The translations under genes were made by a program, and so were the position numbers. Positions 17,495-26,595 of a DNA stretch of 64,000 nt are shown here, one piece after another. The DNA is taken from the NCBI RefSeq assembly GCF_022899245.1, contig NZ_JALJAZ010000001.1, positions 724,501-788,500 of the forward strand, given 5' to 3'. A model generated the notes under the pieces. It had not been told where the DNA came from. It made no database searches and saw only the letters and a program-made list of their open reading frames with translations. The stretch comes from Falsirhodobacter halotolerans (GTDB lineage: Bacteria > Pseudomonadota > Alphaproteobacteria > Rhodobacterales > Rhodobacteraceae). Position 1 is the first letter of the stretch. Every line of letters begins with the position of its first letter.

Positions 17495-18415
17495 ATGAAA
17501 ACCACCCTTCTTGCCACGCTGGCCCTGTTGGGCACCACCGGACTGGCGGTTGCCGATATCGGCCCGCTTGTGACCCCCGCCGATCTGGCGGCCGAAGGGT
17601 CCGCGCCCCTGATCCTCGATATCCGCGAGACGGGGTATGAGGCGGGGCACGTTCCGGGCGCGATCCCCGCGCCTTACGGCCTGTTCCGCGGTCCGGCGGA
17701 AAACCCCGGCGCGCTGGTCCCGGAGGAGGAGCTGGAATCCCGCCTGCGCGCCCTTGGCGTGACGCTGGACAGGCCCGTGGTCGTCGTGCACCAGGGCAAG
17801 GATGACAGCGATTTCGGGGCGGCGGCGCGGGTGTATTGGACCCTCAAATCCTCCGGTGTCAGCCAACTGGCGATTTTGAACGGTGGCATGAATGCGTGGC
17901 GCGATGCGGGCCAGCCGGTCCAGACCGAGGGCGTTGCGCCGACGCCGTCCACGGTGGATGTCACCTTTTCCGACCAGTGGCTGGCCACGCGCGACGAGGT
18001 GGACGCCATCGTCGCGGGCGACCGCACGGCCCACCTGATCGACGCGCGCCCGACGCCGTTCTTCGACGGGGCGCAGGCCCATCCGGCGGCGGCGAAACCG
18101 GGAACGCTGCCCCTGGCGCAAAGCGTGCCGCATTCGGGCTTCTTCGACGGCACCCCGCGTCTGGCGGGGGCCGACACGGCGCGTGACGTGGCCGCAGAGG
18201 CCGGGATCGGGCAGGGGGATGAGGTCGTGTCCTTCTGCAACACCGGCCATTGGGCGGCGACCGAATGGTTCGCCCTGTCCGAGGTGGCGGGCCTGCCCAA
18301 CGTCAAACTCTATCCCGAATCCATGGTCGGCTATTCCCAGACGGGCGGCGCCATGCAGAACGAACCCAGCCTGTGGGACAATCTTGTGCGGCAGGTGCGG
18401 GGCTCGAACGGATGA
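17495..18415 (+). CDS. periplasmic sulfurtransferase, tandem rhodanese
   Basis: Protein of 306 residues with a Sec signal peptide (MKTTLLATLALLGTTGLAVA) and two rhodanese domains. The first lacks a catalytic Cys (HQGKDDSDFGAA), and the second has C248 in VSFCNTGHWAATEWF. This is the SseA-like layout, transferring sulfane sulfur such as from thiosulfate. The ATG at 17495 follows AGGGGA; an in-frame ATG at 17453 would spoil the signal. The stop overlaps the YeeE-type transporter start, which points to periplasmic sulfur handling coupled to uptake. Confidence 0.88.
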   Translation: MKTTLLATLALLGTTGLAVADIGPLVTPADLAAEGSAPLILDIRETGYEAGHVPGAIPAPYGLFRGPAENPGALVPEEELESRLRALGVTLDRPVVVVHQGKDDSDFGAAARVYWTLKSSGVSQLAILNGGMNAWRDAGQPVQTEGVAPTPSTVDVTFSDQWLATRDEVDAIVAGDRTAHLIDARPTPFFDGAQAHPAAAKPGTLPLAQSVPHSGFFDGTPRLAGADTARDVAAEAGIGQGDEVVSFCNTGHWAATEWFALSEVAGLPNVKLYPESMVGYSQTGGAMQNEPSLWDNLVRQVRGSNG

Positions 18416-19533
18416 CGGCGGTTCCGATGACGGATGCGGGGCGGATCGCGCCCCGTCTTGGGCTGATCGCGGGGGCGGTGGCGGTGATCGCCGCCGTGTC
18501 CGTTTTCGCAGGCGCGCGCTATGGCCTTCTGCTGACCATTGGCCTTGGCATCGGCATGACGCTTGAGGGGTTGCGCTTCGGCTTCGCCGGGCCGTGGCGG
18601 GCGATGATCCTGCGGCGCGACCCGTCGGGGATCCTTGCGCAGCTTCTGGCGATCGGGCTCGTGTCGGTCGTGGCGTTTCCCCTGCTGGCCGCCCATGCGG
18701 GAGAGTTGGTAGGCGCGCAGGCCCCCATTGGCTGGGCCATGGCGGGGGGGGCCTTCGTCTTCGGCGCGGCGATGCAGGTGGTTCTGGGCTGCGGGTCGGG
18801 CACGCTGGTCAATGCGGGCAGCGGCAATCCGGTGGGGCTTCTGGCGCTGCCGTTCTTTGCCATCGGCAGCTTTGCGGGGTCGTATCACCTGCTGTGGTGG
18901 ACCGATCTGGGCGCGTTGCCCATTCTGGTGCTGCAGGGCACAAGCGGGCTTGTGGTGACGCTGATCCTTCTGGCGGTGGTCGCGGCGGTGCTTTTGGCGG
19001 TGGCGGCCCCCGGCACGCGGCGCATTCCCGGTCGCCTTTTGTGGGCGGCGGGGATCGTGGCGGCGCTGGCGGTGGGGAACCTGATCGTGGCGGGCCAACC
19101 CTGGGGGGTGGTCTATGGCCTTGGCCTGTGGGTGGCCAAGGGGGCGCAGGCGGTGGGGATGGACCTGTCCGCCTCGGGCTTCTGGGCGGCGCCCGGCAAT
19201 GCCGCACGGCTTGGGGCCAGCGTTCTGACCGATGTCACCTCGCTGACCAATATCGGGTTGATCGGCGGCGCGTTCCTGATCGCCGCATGGCGGACGGGCG
19301 GGTTGTCGCAGCCGGTGCCGAAACTGCCCGCCCGCGCCTGGGTGGCGACGGTGGTGGCGGGGCTGCTCCTGGGATACTCCTCGCGTCTGGCGTTCGGGTG
19401 CAATGTGGGGGCGTTCTTCTCCGGCATCTCCACCGGCAGCCTGCATGGCTGGGTCTGGTTCGCCGCCGGGTTCGCGGGGTCGATGATCGGCGTCCGCTTG
19501 CGCCCGTGGCTGGGAATGGAGGGGCGCGCATGA
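18412..19533 (+). CDS. YeeE/YedE-family sulfur compound transporter
   Basis: Inner-membrane protein of 373 residues with about nine hydrophobic segments. It carries the two Cys motifs of the thiosulfate transporter TsuA family: VVLGCGSGTLVNAGSGN in the first half and AFGCNVGAFFSGISTGSLHG in the second. It probably imports thiosulfate or a related sulfur species delivered by the upstream sulfurtransferase. The start at 18412 overlaps the upstream stop (ATGA), and the stop overlaps the next small gene in the same way. Confidence 0.88.
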   Translation: MTAVPMTDAGRIAPRLGLIAGAVAVIAAVSVFAGARYGLLLTIGLGIGMTLEGLRFGFAGPWRAMILRRDPSGILAQLLAIGLVSVVAFPLLAAHAGELVGAQAPIGWAMAGGAFVFGAAMQVVLGCGSGTLVNAGSGNPVGLLALPFFAIGSFAGSYHLLWWTDLGALPILVLQGTSGLVVTLILLAVVAAVLLAVAAPGTRRIPGRLLWAAGIVAALAVGNLIVAGQPWGVVYGLGLWVAKGAQAVGMDLSASGFWAAPGNAARLGASVLTDVTSLTNIGLIGGAFLIAAWRTGGLSQPVPKLPARAWVATVVAGLLLGYSSRLAFGCNVGAFFSGISTGSLHGWVWFAAGFAGSMIGVRLRPWLGMEGRA

Positions 19534-19694
19534 CCCGCCGCGTCACCGCCCCGCTGGCGCTGGCCCTTGTGGCCGCCGTCGTCCTGCTGGACCTGCGGGC
19601 CGCCCCGCCCAACCCCTGGGTCGCCCCGCCGATGCTGGCCCTGGGGTCCGGGGTCACCGCCTCGGGCGGGTTCTGCGGCGCGCTGCCGAATTAA
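19530..19694 (+). CDS. 54-residue membrane-anchored or secreted protein
   Basis: Short reading frame coupled by an ATGA overlap to the transporter gene. The protein has a basic start (MTRRVTAP), a hydrophobic segment of about 16 residues (LALALVAAVVLLDL), a Pro-rich stretch and a C terminus GSGVTASGGFCGALPN with its only Cys. I do not recognise the family. The coupling and the single Cys suggest a small accessory factor of the sulfur operon. Its stop codon overlaps the stop of the convergent outer-membrane gene. Confidence 0.6.
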   Translation: MTRRVTAPLALALVAAVVLLDLRAAPPNPWVAPPMLALGSGVTASGGFCGALPN

Positions 19695-21034
19695 CGCGCG
19701 AACGCCCCGGCCCCAAGGGCGACCTGCAGCGTCGCCCAGTTCACCGCCACGTCGCGGATCGCCGCCGCCTCGGCCAGCCGCGCCTGCGCCAGGGCGCGGT
19801 CGGTGTCCAGCAGGTCCAGAAGCGACAGCGCCCCCGCCGAGAAATTCTCCTGCGACAGGGTCAGCGCGCGGTCATAGGATCCGACCGACCGGCCCAGAAG
19901 CGCCGCGCGCTGCTGGTCGCGCCGCCAGGTGCTGTTGGTGGTCTGCACATCCTCCACCGCGTCCAGAACGGCGGCGCGCCAGGCGATCTCGGCCTCGCGC
20001 GCCTGCGCTTCGGCCTGTTGGCGGGCGGCGCGCTGACGCGGCAGGCCAAGGATCGCCTGGGTGATCGAGGGCCCGAAGCTCCACGCGCTGTTGCCGCCTT
20101 CGGTCACCGAACCGGACAGGGACAGCGAGGGATACATCTGCGCCGCCGCCACCCCCACATCCGCGACCGCCGCCGCGAACTGGCGTTCGGCCTGCCGCAC
20201 ATCGGGGCGGTTGCGCACCAGATCGGCGGGGATGCCGGTGGCGGCGGTGCCGCGCGGGCGGGGTTGGGGCGCGCCGCGCTGCATTCGGGTCACCAGCGGG
20301 GCGGCGGGTTCCGCCAGCAAGGTCGCCAGGGCGTAGACATTGGAGAGGAAGGTCGCCTCAAGCCGCGGAATGTCGGCGCGGGCGGTGTCCAGAAGGGCCA
20401 GCACCTGGGCCTCATCCAGTTCCGTCGCGGCACCGGAGGCCCGCTGGTTGCGCGTGATCTCCAGCGTGCGTTCGCGGGTGGTGATGGTCTGCCGCGTCAG
20501 CGCAAGGGCATTCTGGGCATAGCGCGCCTCGATATAGGCGCCCACGATCCCCGACAGATAGGCCAGCCGCGTGACGCCCGCCCCCGCCTCGGCCGCGCCC
20601 AGATCCGCCGCCGCCGATTGCCGCGCGCGGGCCACCCGACCGAACAGGTCGATGGCGATATCGGCGGTCAGCGTCGTGCTGCTGCGGGTGCCCGCCGCCT
20701 GCACATCGCTGCCCCCGCGCGTGGACCCGGCCGACAGCCCGCCATCCACGGCCGCCCGCACCCCCGTCTGGGCCAACGCCGCCCGCGCCGCCGCGATGCG
20801 CTCCTCGGCGGCCGCAAGGCTCAGGTTCTGGGCCAGACCGCGCGTCACCAGATCGTTCAGAAGGGGATCGTTCAGGTCCGTCCACCACCGGCGCGCCCCC
20901 ACCTGTCCGATCGGGCCCGCATCCCCTTCGGCGAAGGTGGAGGTCAGGCCGATTTCGGGGGCGGTGTAGTCGGGCCCCGCGGCGCAGGCCGTAAGGGCAA
21001 GGCAGGCAAGGACGGGCAGGGGGCGGAACATCAT
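19691..21034 (-). CDS. outer-membrane efflux lipoprotein, TolC/NodT family
   Basis: Outer-membrane channel of 447 residues for the adjacent RND pump. A lipoprotein signal with lipobox LTACAAGPDYTAP is at the N terminus, followed by long Ala/Gln-rich coiled-coil helices and the family segment VRNRPDVRQAERQFAAAVADVG. The start overlaps the stop of the pump gene. Last gene of the efflux operon; its stop codon overlaps that of the small convergent gene, leaving no space for a terminator. Confidence 0.92.
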   Translation of the reverse strand: MMFRPLPVLACLALTACAAGPDYTAPEIGLTSTFAEGDAGPIGQVGARRWWTDLNDPLLNDLVTRGLAQNLSLAAAEERIAAARAALAQTGVRAAVDGGLSAGSTRGGSDVQAAGTRSSTTLTADIAIDLFGRVARARQSAAADLGAAEAGAGVTRLAYLSGIVGAYIEARYAQNALALTRQTITTRERTLEITRNQRASGAATELDEAQVLALLDTARADIPRLEATFLSNVYALATLLAEPAAPLVTRMQRGAPQPRPRGTAATGIPADLVRNRPDVRQAERQFAAAVADVGVAAAQMYPSLSLSGSVTEGGNSAWSFGPSITQAILGLPRQRAARQQAEAQAREAEIAWRAAVLDAVEDVQTTNSTWRRDQQRAALLGRSVGSYDRALTLSQENFSAGALSLLDLLDTDRALAQARLAEAAAIRDVAVNWATLQVALGAGAFAR

Positions 21035-24000
21035 GCGGATTTTCTCTGGAACAGGCGGCGGACGAAGACGAACAGGACGGGAATGAAGAAGATGCCAAGG
21101 ATCGTGGCCGAAATCATCCCCCCCAGAACGCCGATGCCGATGGCGTTCTGGGCCCCCGCACCCGCGCCCGTGGCGGTGGCCAGCGGCACGACCCCCAGAA
21201 TGAACGCGAACGAGGTCATGAGGATCGGGCGCAGCCGCTGGCGCGCGGCCTCCACCGTGGCGTCCAGCAGGGTCATCCCCTGCTTTTGCAGATCGACCGC
21301 GAATTCCACGATCAGGATGGCGTTCTTTGCCGCCAGCCCGATGGTGGTGAGCAACCCCACCTTGAAATAGACGTCGTTCGACTGCCCCGTCAGCAAGGCC
21401 GCCGTCAGCGCGCCGATCACCCCCACGGGCACGGCCAGCATCACCGCCAGCGGGATCGTCCAGCTTTCATAAAGGGCGGCCAGGCACAGGAACACCACCA
21501 GCACCGAAATGGCGTAAAGGAACGGCGCCTGATTGCCCGACAGACGCTCCTGATAGGAAAGGCCGGTCCACGCCGCGCCATAACCGCCGGGCAGTTCGGC
21601 CACCAGTTCCTCCATCCGCGCCATCGCCTGACCCGACGAGACGCCCTCCGCCGGCGCGCCCGAAATCTCCAGCGCCGAGGACCCGCCGTAACGGGCCAAC
21701 GAGGCGGGAACCGTGTCCCAGTCCAGCGTCGCGAAGGACGGGAAGGGCACCATCTGCCCTTCGGAATTGCGCGCGGACCAGCGGAACACATCGTCGGGCT
21801 GCATACGGAACGGGGCGTCGGCCTGCACGATGACGGGGCGCAGTTCGGACCCCATTTCGAAATCGTTGACGTTGCGGCCAGAGAAGATGGTGCCGAGCAT
21901 CCCGTTCACATCGTTCAGCGTCAGGCCGAAGCTTTGGACCTTCTGCGCGTCGATGTCGATGCGCAGGGCGGTGCGGGCCGAATCCTCGGCCCCGCGCATG
22001 TTGGTGACCTGCCCATCCTCGGTCGCGTTGGCCACCAGATCGCGGGCCGCCTGCCGCAGGGCGGTCTGGCCGTTGGCCCCCTGATCCAGCAGATACATCG
22101 AAAAGCCGGACGAATTGCCCATGCCCGGAATGGCGGGCGGTTGCAGCACGAAGACGCGGCCCAGCCGGTTGTCGGCCGCCAACGCGCCGTTGGCCCGCGC
22201 CACGATCGCCGCCGCCGCCAGATCGGGATCGTCCGCCCGTTCGGCGAAATCCTTCAGCTGCACGAAGATCATGGCGCTGTTCTGCGAATTGCCGCCAAAG
22301 CCGAACCCCAGGGCCGCGAAGGTGCTTTTCACCCCCGGCTCCTGCGTCAGGAAATAATCCTCCACCTTGCGCAGGACGGCGTCGGTCTGCACGCTGGTCG
22401 AGCCCTCGGGCAGGCGGATCTGCGCCATGAGCGAGCCCTGATCCTCTTGCGGCAGGAAGGACGAGGGGAGCGACATGAACAGATAGGCGATCACCCCCAC
22501 GACCCCGGCCAGCGCGGCCATCGCGGCGGGCGGGCGGCGCAGGATGCGGCGGTTGGTGTTCAGATAGCCTCTGGTGAACCGGTCGAAATTGCGATTGAAC
22601 CAGCGGGCGGGGGCGGGGCCGCCGCCGTGGTTGCGCGGGCGCAGAAGGGTCGCGCACAAGGCGGGCGTCAGGATCAGCGCGACCAGCAGCGACAACCCCA
22701 TCGCCGTGATGATCGTGACCGAGAACTGGCGATAGATCACCCCGGTCGATCCGCCGAAGAATGCCATCGGCAGGAACACCACCCCCAGAACGGTGGTGAT
22801 CCCGATCAGCGCGCCGGTGATCTGACCCATGCTTTTCTCGGTCGCCTCCACCGGGCCGAGGCCGTCCTCCTCCATCACCCGTTCGACGTTTTCCACCACG
22901 ACGATGGCGTCATCGACCAGAAGGCCGATCGCCAGAACCATCGCGAACATCGTCAGCGTGTTGATGGAATATCCCAAGGCCGACAGGACCCCGAACGTGC
23001 CCAGAAGCACGACGGGCACCGCCAGCGTCGGGATCAGCGTGGCGCGCCAGTTCTGCAGGAAGACGAACATCACCACAAAGACCAGCGCGATCGCTTCCAG
23101 CAGCGTATGCTGGACCTTGGTGATCGACCGTTCCACGAAGGGCGACGTGTCATAGGCATAGGCGATGCTGACGCCTTCGGGAAAGGCGGGGGCGAGGGAG
23201 GCCAGCGTCTCGCGCACACGGGCGGCGGTATCCACCGCGTTCGCCCCCGTTTGCAGGTTCACCCCGAACCCGGCCGCGTTCTTGCCGCTGAACCGGGAAT
23301 CGCGGCCATAGCCTTCCTGCCCGATCTCCACCCGCGCGACATCGCCCAGACGGACGGCGGCGCCCTCGGCCCCCGTTTTCAGCAGGATGTCGCGGAATTC
23401 GTCCACCGTGGTCAATTGGCTTTGCGCAGTGATCTGGGCTGTGAACTGCTGCCCTTCCACATTGGGCTGATCGCCAAGGAAGCCGGCGGTGACCGTGCTG
23501 TTCTGGGCCGAAACCGCGTTGGTCACGTCCTGCGGGGTCAGCTGATATTGCACCAACCGGTCGGGATCGAGCCAGATGCGCATGGCATAGCCCGATCCGA
23601 AGACGTTGATCCCGCCCACGCCTTGGGTCCGTTCCACCGGGCCGGTGACGGTTTCCTCCAGCATGTCGGCCAGTTGCAGCGCGGAAAAGCTGTTGTCGTC
23701 GCTGACCAGTGCGCCCACCATCAGGATGGAGCTTGTGGACTGCCGCACCCGCACCCCGTCATCCTGAACCTGATCGGGCAGTTGGGCCAACACGCGCTGA
23801 AGCTGGTTCTGCACCTCCACCTGCGCATCGTCGCCGTCGGTGCTGTCATCGAAGACCAACGTGATGGACGAACTGCCCGCGCCGGAACTGCCGGTCATGT
23901 AAAGAAGTCCGTCCAGCCCCGTCAGCGAATCCTCGATCACCGTGGTGACCGAATTCTCCACCGCCTGGGCCGAGGCCCCGGGATAGCTGGCCGAGATGCG

Positions 24001-24129
24001 CACCGTGGGGGGCGACACCTCGGGATATTGCGAGATGGGCAGCGTGGTCAGGCCAAAAAGGCCGAACAGCATGGTGACGATGGCCAGAACCCACGCAAAG
24101 ACGGGGCGGTGGATGAAGAAATGGGCCAT
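21031..24129 (-). CDS. RND multidrug efflux transporter, AcrB type (HAE1)
   Basis: Proton-driven inner-membrane pump of 1032 residues. The N terminus FFIHRPVFAWVLAIV and LPISQYPEVSPPTV are typical of AcrB/MexB. The proton-relay Asp pair is in GLLVDDAIVVVENVERVM near residue 405, and the partner Lys in GLAAKNAILIVEF. This assigns it to hydrophobic-drug rather than heavy-metal pumps. It starts four bases after the membrane fusion gene. Likely substrates are lipophilic compounds, not determined here. Confidence 0.95.
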   Translation of the reverse strand: MAHFFIHRPVFAWVLAIVTMLFGLFGLTTLPISQYPEVSPPTVRISASYPGASAQAVENSVTTVIEDSLTGLDGLLYMTGSSGAGSSSITLVFDDSTDGDDAQVEVQNQLQRVLAQLPDQVQDDGVRVRQSTSSILMVGALVSDDNSFSALQLADMLEETVTGPVERTQGVGGINVFGSGYAMRIWLDPDRLVQYQLTPQDVTNAVSAQNSTVTAGFLGDQPNVEGQQFTAQITAQSQLTTVDEFRDILLKTGAEGAAVRLGDVARVEIGQEGYGRDSRFSGKNAAGFGVNLQTGANAVDTAARVRETLASLAPAFPEGVSIAYAYDTSPFVERSITKVQHTLLEAIALVFVVMFVFLQNWRATLIPTLAVPVVLLGTFGVLSALGYSINTLTMFAMVLAIGLLVDDAIVVVENVERVMEEDGLGPVEATEKSMGQITGALIGITTVLGVVFLPMAFFGGSTGVIYRQFSVTIITAMGLSLLVALILTPALCATLLRPRNHGGGPAPARWFNRNFDRFTRGYLNTNRRILRRPPAAMAALAGVVGVIAYLFMSLPSSFLPQEDQGSLMAQIRLPEGSTSVQTDAVLRKVEDYFLTQEPGVKSTFAALGFGFGGNSQNSAMIFVQLKDFAERADDPDLAAAAIVARANGALAADNRLGRVFVLQPPAIPGMGNSSGFSMYLLDQGANGQTALRQAARDLVANATEDGQVTNMRGAEDSARTALRIDIDAQKVQSFGLTLNDVNGMLGTIFSGRNVNDFEMGSELRPVIVQADAPFRMQPDDVFRWSARNSEGQMVPFPSFATLDWDTVPASLARYGGSSALEISGAPAEGVSSGQAMARMEELVAELPGGYGAAWTGLSYQERLSGNQAPFLYAISVLVVFLCLAALYESWTIPLAVMLAVPVGVIGALTAALLTGQSNDVYFKVGLLTTIGLAAKNAILIVEFAVDLQKQGMTLLDATVEAARQRLRPILMTSFAFILGVVPLATATGAGAGAQNAIGIGVLGGMISATILGIFFIPVLFVFVRRLFQRKSA

Positions 24130-24133
24130 CCGC

Positions 24134-25300
24134 TCAGCTGTCCGTTTCGGTGATGACGCCCGAGGCGTCGATGCGCACCGGCACCGGGTCGATCTGGGTG
24201 CCCTCGCGCATGGTGTCGATGTTGTCGACCATCAGGCGGGTGCCATCCTCCAGCCCCTGCGGGACGATCCAGGCGTTGTCGGTGCTGCCGATGCTGGTCA
24301 GGCGCACTTCGCGTGCGATATCGTCGTCGTCCAGCGTCCAGACGGAAATGGTGCCGTCCGCCTCCAGCCCCGCGGCAAGCTGGGGGATCAGGAAGGCGTT
24401 GGCCGTCCCCAGCGTCACCCGCGCGCGCACGAACATACCGGGCAGGATCAGGTGGTCGGGATTGGCGAATTCCACCCGGATCCGCACCGTCCCCGTGGTG
24501 GTGGAGACATTGGACGAAATCGCCCGCACAATCCCCGTCCCGTCATAGCCTTCGTCGTTTTCCAGCCGCAGCGCGATGTGCAGCTGGTCGCCCGCCTCCA
24601 TGTCGCCGCTGGCAATGCGGGCGCGCACCTGAAGCATCCGCGCCGAGGATTGCGCCAGATCGACATAGATCGGGTCGAGCGTGGTCACCGTGGTCAGCGC
24701 ATCCGCCTGACCCGAGGTGACCAGATCGCCGACCGAGGTTTCGGAGATGCCGGCCACCCCGTCGATGGGGCTGAGGATCGTCGCTCGGTCCAGATCGATG
24801 CGGGCGGTCTCCACCGCCGCCTCGGCCTGCCGGATCGCGGCCTGCGCCTGCAGCAGGTTCACGCGCGCGGTATCCACGTCGGCCTGCGTGACGCCGGTTC
24901 CCGCCAGCCTGTCGAACCGGTCCACCGTGGCCTGGGCAGCGGGCAGGGCCGCCTTGGCGCTGGCCAATTGCGCCTCGGCCGAGGCGAGGTTGGCGTCATA
25001 GGTGCGCGGGTCGATGCGGAACAGCGGGTCGCCCGCGCGCACCTCTGTTCCCGCGTCATAAAGGATGTCGGTCACCAGCCCCGCGACCAGGGGCCGGATC
25101 TGCGCCTCGCGGAAGGCCGCCGCTTGGCCGGTCAGGGGCACGGTCACCGGAACTTGCCCGCGTTCCAGCGTGACGATGCCGGCGCGGACGGGCCCTTGCG
25201 GTGCCTGCGGCCCGCGGCCCTGTGCCCATGCGCATGTCGCCATCAGCGCGCCAAGCGCCAGCGCCAGAACGCCAGCCGGCGCGCGTGCAAATGCGTTCAT
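24134..25300 (-). CDS. RND efflux membrane fusion protein, AcrA type
   Basis: Periplasmic adaptor of 388 residues with a Sec signal peptide ending near CAWAQ. The lipoyl-like halves are around QIRPLVAGLVTDILYDAGTEV and LSPIDGVAGISETSVGDLV, separated by an Ala-rich hairpin. It links the RND pump to the outer-membrane channel. First gene of the pump operon, 80 bases downstream of the MarR gene. Confidence 0.93.
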   Translation of the reverse strand: MNAFARAPAGVLALALGALMATCAWAQGRGPQAPQGPVRAGIVTLERGQVPVTVPLTGQAAAFREAQIRPLVAGLVTDILYDAGTEVRAGDPLFRIDPRTYDANLASAEAQLASAKAALPAAQATVDRFDRLAGTGVTQADVDTARVNLLQAQAAIRQAEAAVETARIDLDRATILSPIDGVAGISETSVGDLVTSGQADALTTVTTLDPIYVDLAQSSARMLQVRARIASGDMEAGDQLHIALRLENDEGYDGTGIVRAISSNVSTTTGTVRIRVEFANPDHLILPGMFVRARVTLGTANAFLIPQLAAGLEADGTISVWTLDDDDIAREVRLTSIGSTDNAWIVPQGLEDGTRLMVDNIDTMREGTQIDPVPVRIDASGVITETDS

Positions 25301-25332
25301 AAGTCCCTCATGGCCGGAGTGCAGTTTTCCTT

Positions 25333-25362
25333 ATACGCGGTTTTGCGTCCGTTCCGTCGTAT
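25333..25362. promoter_or_regulatory. candidate MarR operator before the efflux genes
   Basis: Imperfect inverted repeat ATACGCGG...CCGTCGTAT (one extra base in the right arm) in the 80-base gap between the MarR gene and the membrane fusion gene. A TATAAG element on the minus strand lies beside it. Position and symmetry suit a MarR dimer. Confidence 0.35.
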
Positions 25363-25380
25363 CACCTTGCCCCGGGGCGA

Positions 25381-25845
25381 TCACGGATGCGTGACCTTGG
25401 TCGGCGCGGTCACTTTGTCCTCCAGCGACAGGGCGATGCGGCGGATCAGGGCGACGGCGCGATGGGCCTCCTCGGCCGAGAAGGTCGCGAGCATTCGCGT
25501 CTCAAGATCGGTCATGATGCGGGTGATCGCGAGGACCGCCGCCTCGCCCTTGTTGGTCAGATACAGGCGGCGGGCCCGCCGGTCGTTCATGTCCGGGCGG
25601 CGTTCGATCAGCCCCGCGTCAATCAGCTGCGTCACCGCCCGCACCAGTGTCGATCCGTCCACCCCGGCGCGCGCCGCCAGCGCGGTCTGCGTGATCCCGC
25701 CGCCCGACAGGCCCAGATGCAGAAGCGGCGGCCACACCGCCTCGGTGAAGCCCAGCGTCCGGGCGTCCTGATCCACAAGCCGCCGCCAGCGACGGCCCAG
25801 CATGATGATGTTCGTGCCGAAGTCGGAGCGCGTGATTTCAGGCAT
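25381..25845 (-). CDS. MarR-family transcriptional regulator
   Basis: Winged-helix regulator of 154 residues. The DNA-binding region is ITQTALAARAGVDGSTLVRAVTQLIDAGLIERRPDMNDRRARRLYLT, the classic MarR helix-turn-helix and wing. The start at 25845 is taken from MPEITRSDFG; it lies inside the last codons of cobF (8-base overlap). It probably represses the efflux operon just downstream in response to a lipophilic ligand, and may be transcribed with the cob genes. Confidence 0.88.
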   Translation of the reverse strand: MPEITRSDFGTNIIMLGRRWRRLVDQDARTLGFTEAVWPPLLHLGLSGGGITQTALAARAGVDGSTLVRAVTQLIDAGLIERRPDMNDRRARRLYLTNKGEAAVLAITRIMTDLETRMLATFSAEEAHRAVALIRRIALSLEDKVTAPTKVTHP

Positions 25846-26593
25846 GGGGCCCCCGCTGCAGGCGGTAGGTATCCATGATCCAGCCATGATCGGCACGCGC
25901 CGCCGCGCGGGCGGCCAGAATGCGCGGCCCCACCTCGGCCAGCGGGCCCGCGATCGACACTTCCTGCGCCATGCCCGCAAAGGCGGTCCAGGCGATGTGC
26001 ACCCCCGCCGGGTCCAGCGTGGTGAAGGCGCAATCGCCGTCCAGCATCACGACCAGCGTGTCGGGGCCCGCGCCCCAGCCCCGCTCACGCAACTGGCGGC
26101 CGGTGGTGATGGTGACCGGCGCGCCCACGGTGTTCAGGGGCATCGCATGTGCGGCGCACAGCGCCTGGACCGCGGTGATGCCCGGCACCACCCGCACGGT
26201 CAGCGGCAGATGGTCCGCCACCCGCGCTGCGATGCGCAGGCTGCTGTCATAAAGCGAGGGATCGCCCCAGACCATGACGGCGACCCGCCCCGTGCCCCCC
26301 GGACGCGCGTCCCGCAGGGCCGTGGCCCAGCATCGGGCGATGGCGTCGTGCCAGCGGTCCACCCGGGTGGCGTAATCCGCGATCGCGGGGTCGCGCTCCG
26401 GCAGGTCGACCTCCACCACCGGGGGCTTGCGGGGCAGGGCGTTCAGGATGGCATGGCGCAGATCGGCCAGATCCGCCTTGTCCGCGCCCTTGCGGGGGAT
26501 CAGGACCAGATCGGCCTCGGTCAGGGCGCGGACGGCCTGCAAGGTCAGATGGTCGGGATTTCCCGATCCGATCCCGATCAACGACAGATCCAT
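25838..26593 (-). CDS. cobF: precorrin-6A synthase (deacetylating)
   Basis: SAM-dependent methyltransferase of 251 residues that methylates C1 of precorrin-5 and releases the acetyl group in the aerobic pathway. LIGIGSGNPDHLTLQAVRAL is the tetrapyrrole methylase start, VMVWGDPSLYDSSLRI the GDP loop region, and VRVVPGITAVQALCAAH follows. The ATG at 26593 has a good ribosome site (AGGGGAG); a GTG two codons earlier would overlap the cobA stop. Confidence 0.93.
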   Translation of the reverse strand: MDLSLIGIGSGNPDHLTLQAVRALTEADLVLIPRKGADKADLADLRHAILNALPRKPPVVEVDLPERDPAIADYATRVDRWHDAIARCWATALRDARPGGTGRVAVMVWGDPSLYDSSLRIAARVADHLPLTVRVVPGITAVQALCAAHAMPLNTVGAPVTITTGRQLRERGWGAGPDTLVVMLDGDCAFTTLDPAGVHIAWTAFAGMAQEVSIAGPLAEVGPRILAARAAARADHGWIMDTYRLQRGPHA

Positions 26594-26595
26594 TC

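Noticed and set aside
21031-24129. The RND pump as a heavy-metal (Czc-type) or cobalt exporter tied to cobalamin
   Set aside because: The N terminus, the VDDAIVVVENVERVM helix and the partner outer-membrane and adaptor proteins are AcrB/HAE1-like, so a cobalt role has no sequence support.
21286-24153. 955-codon plus-strand frame opposite the RND pump gene
   Set aside because: It has His/Arg/Gly-rich composition without domains, exactly antisense to a well-conserved transporter; long antisense frames are expected in GC-rich DNA.
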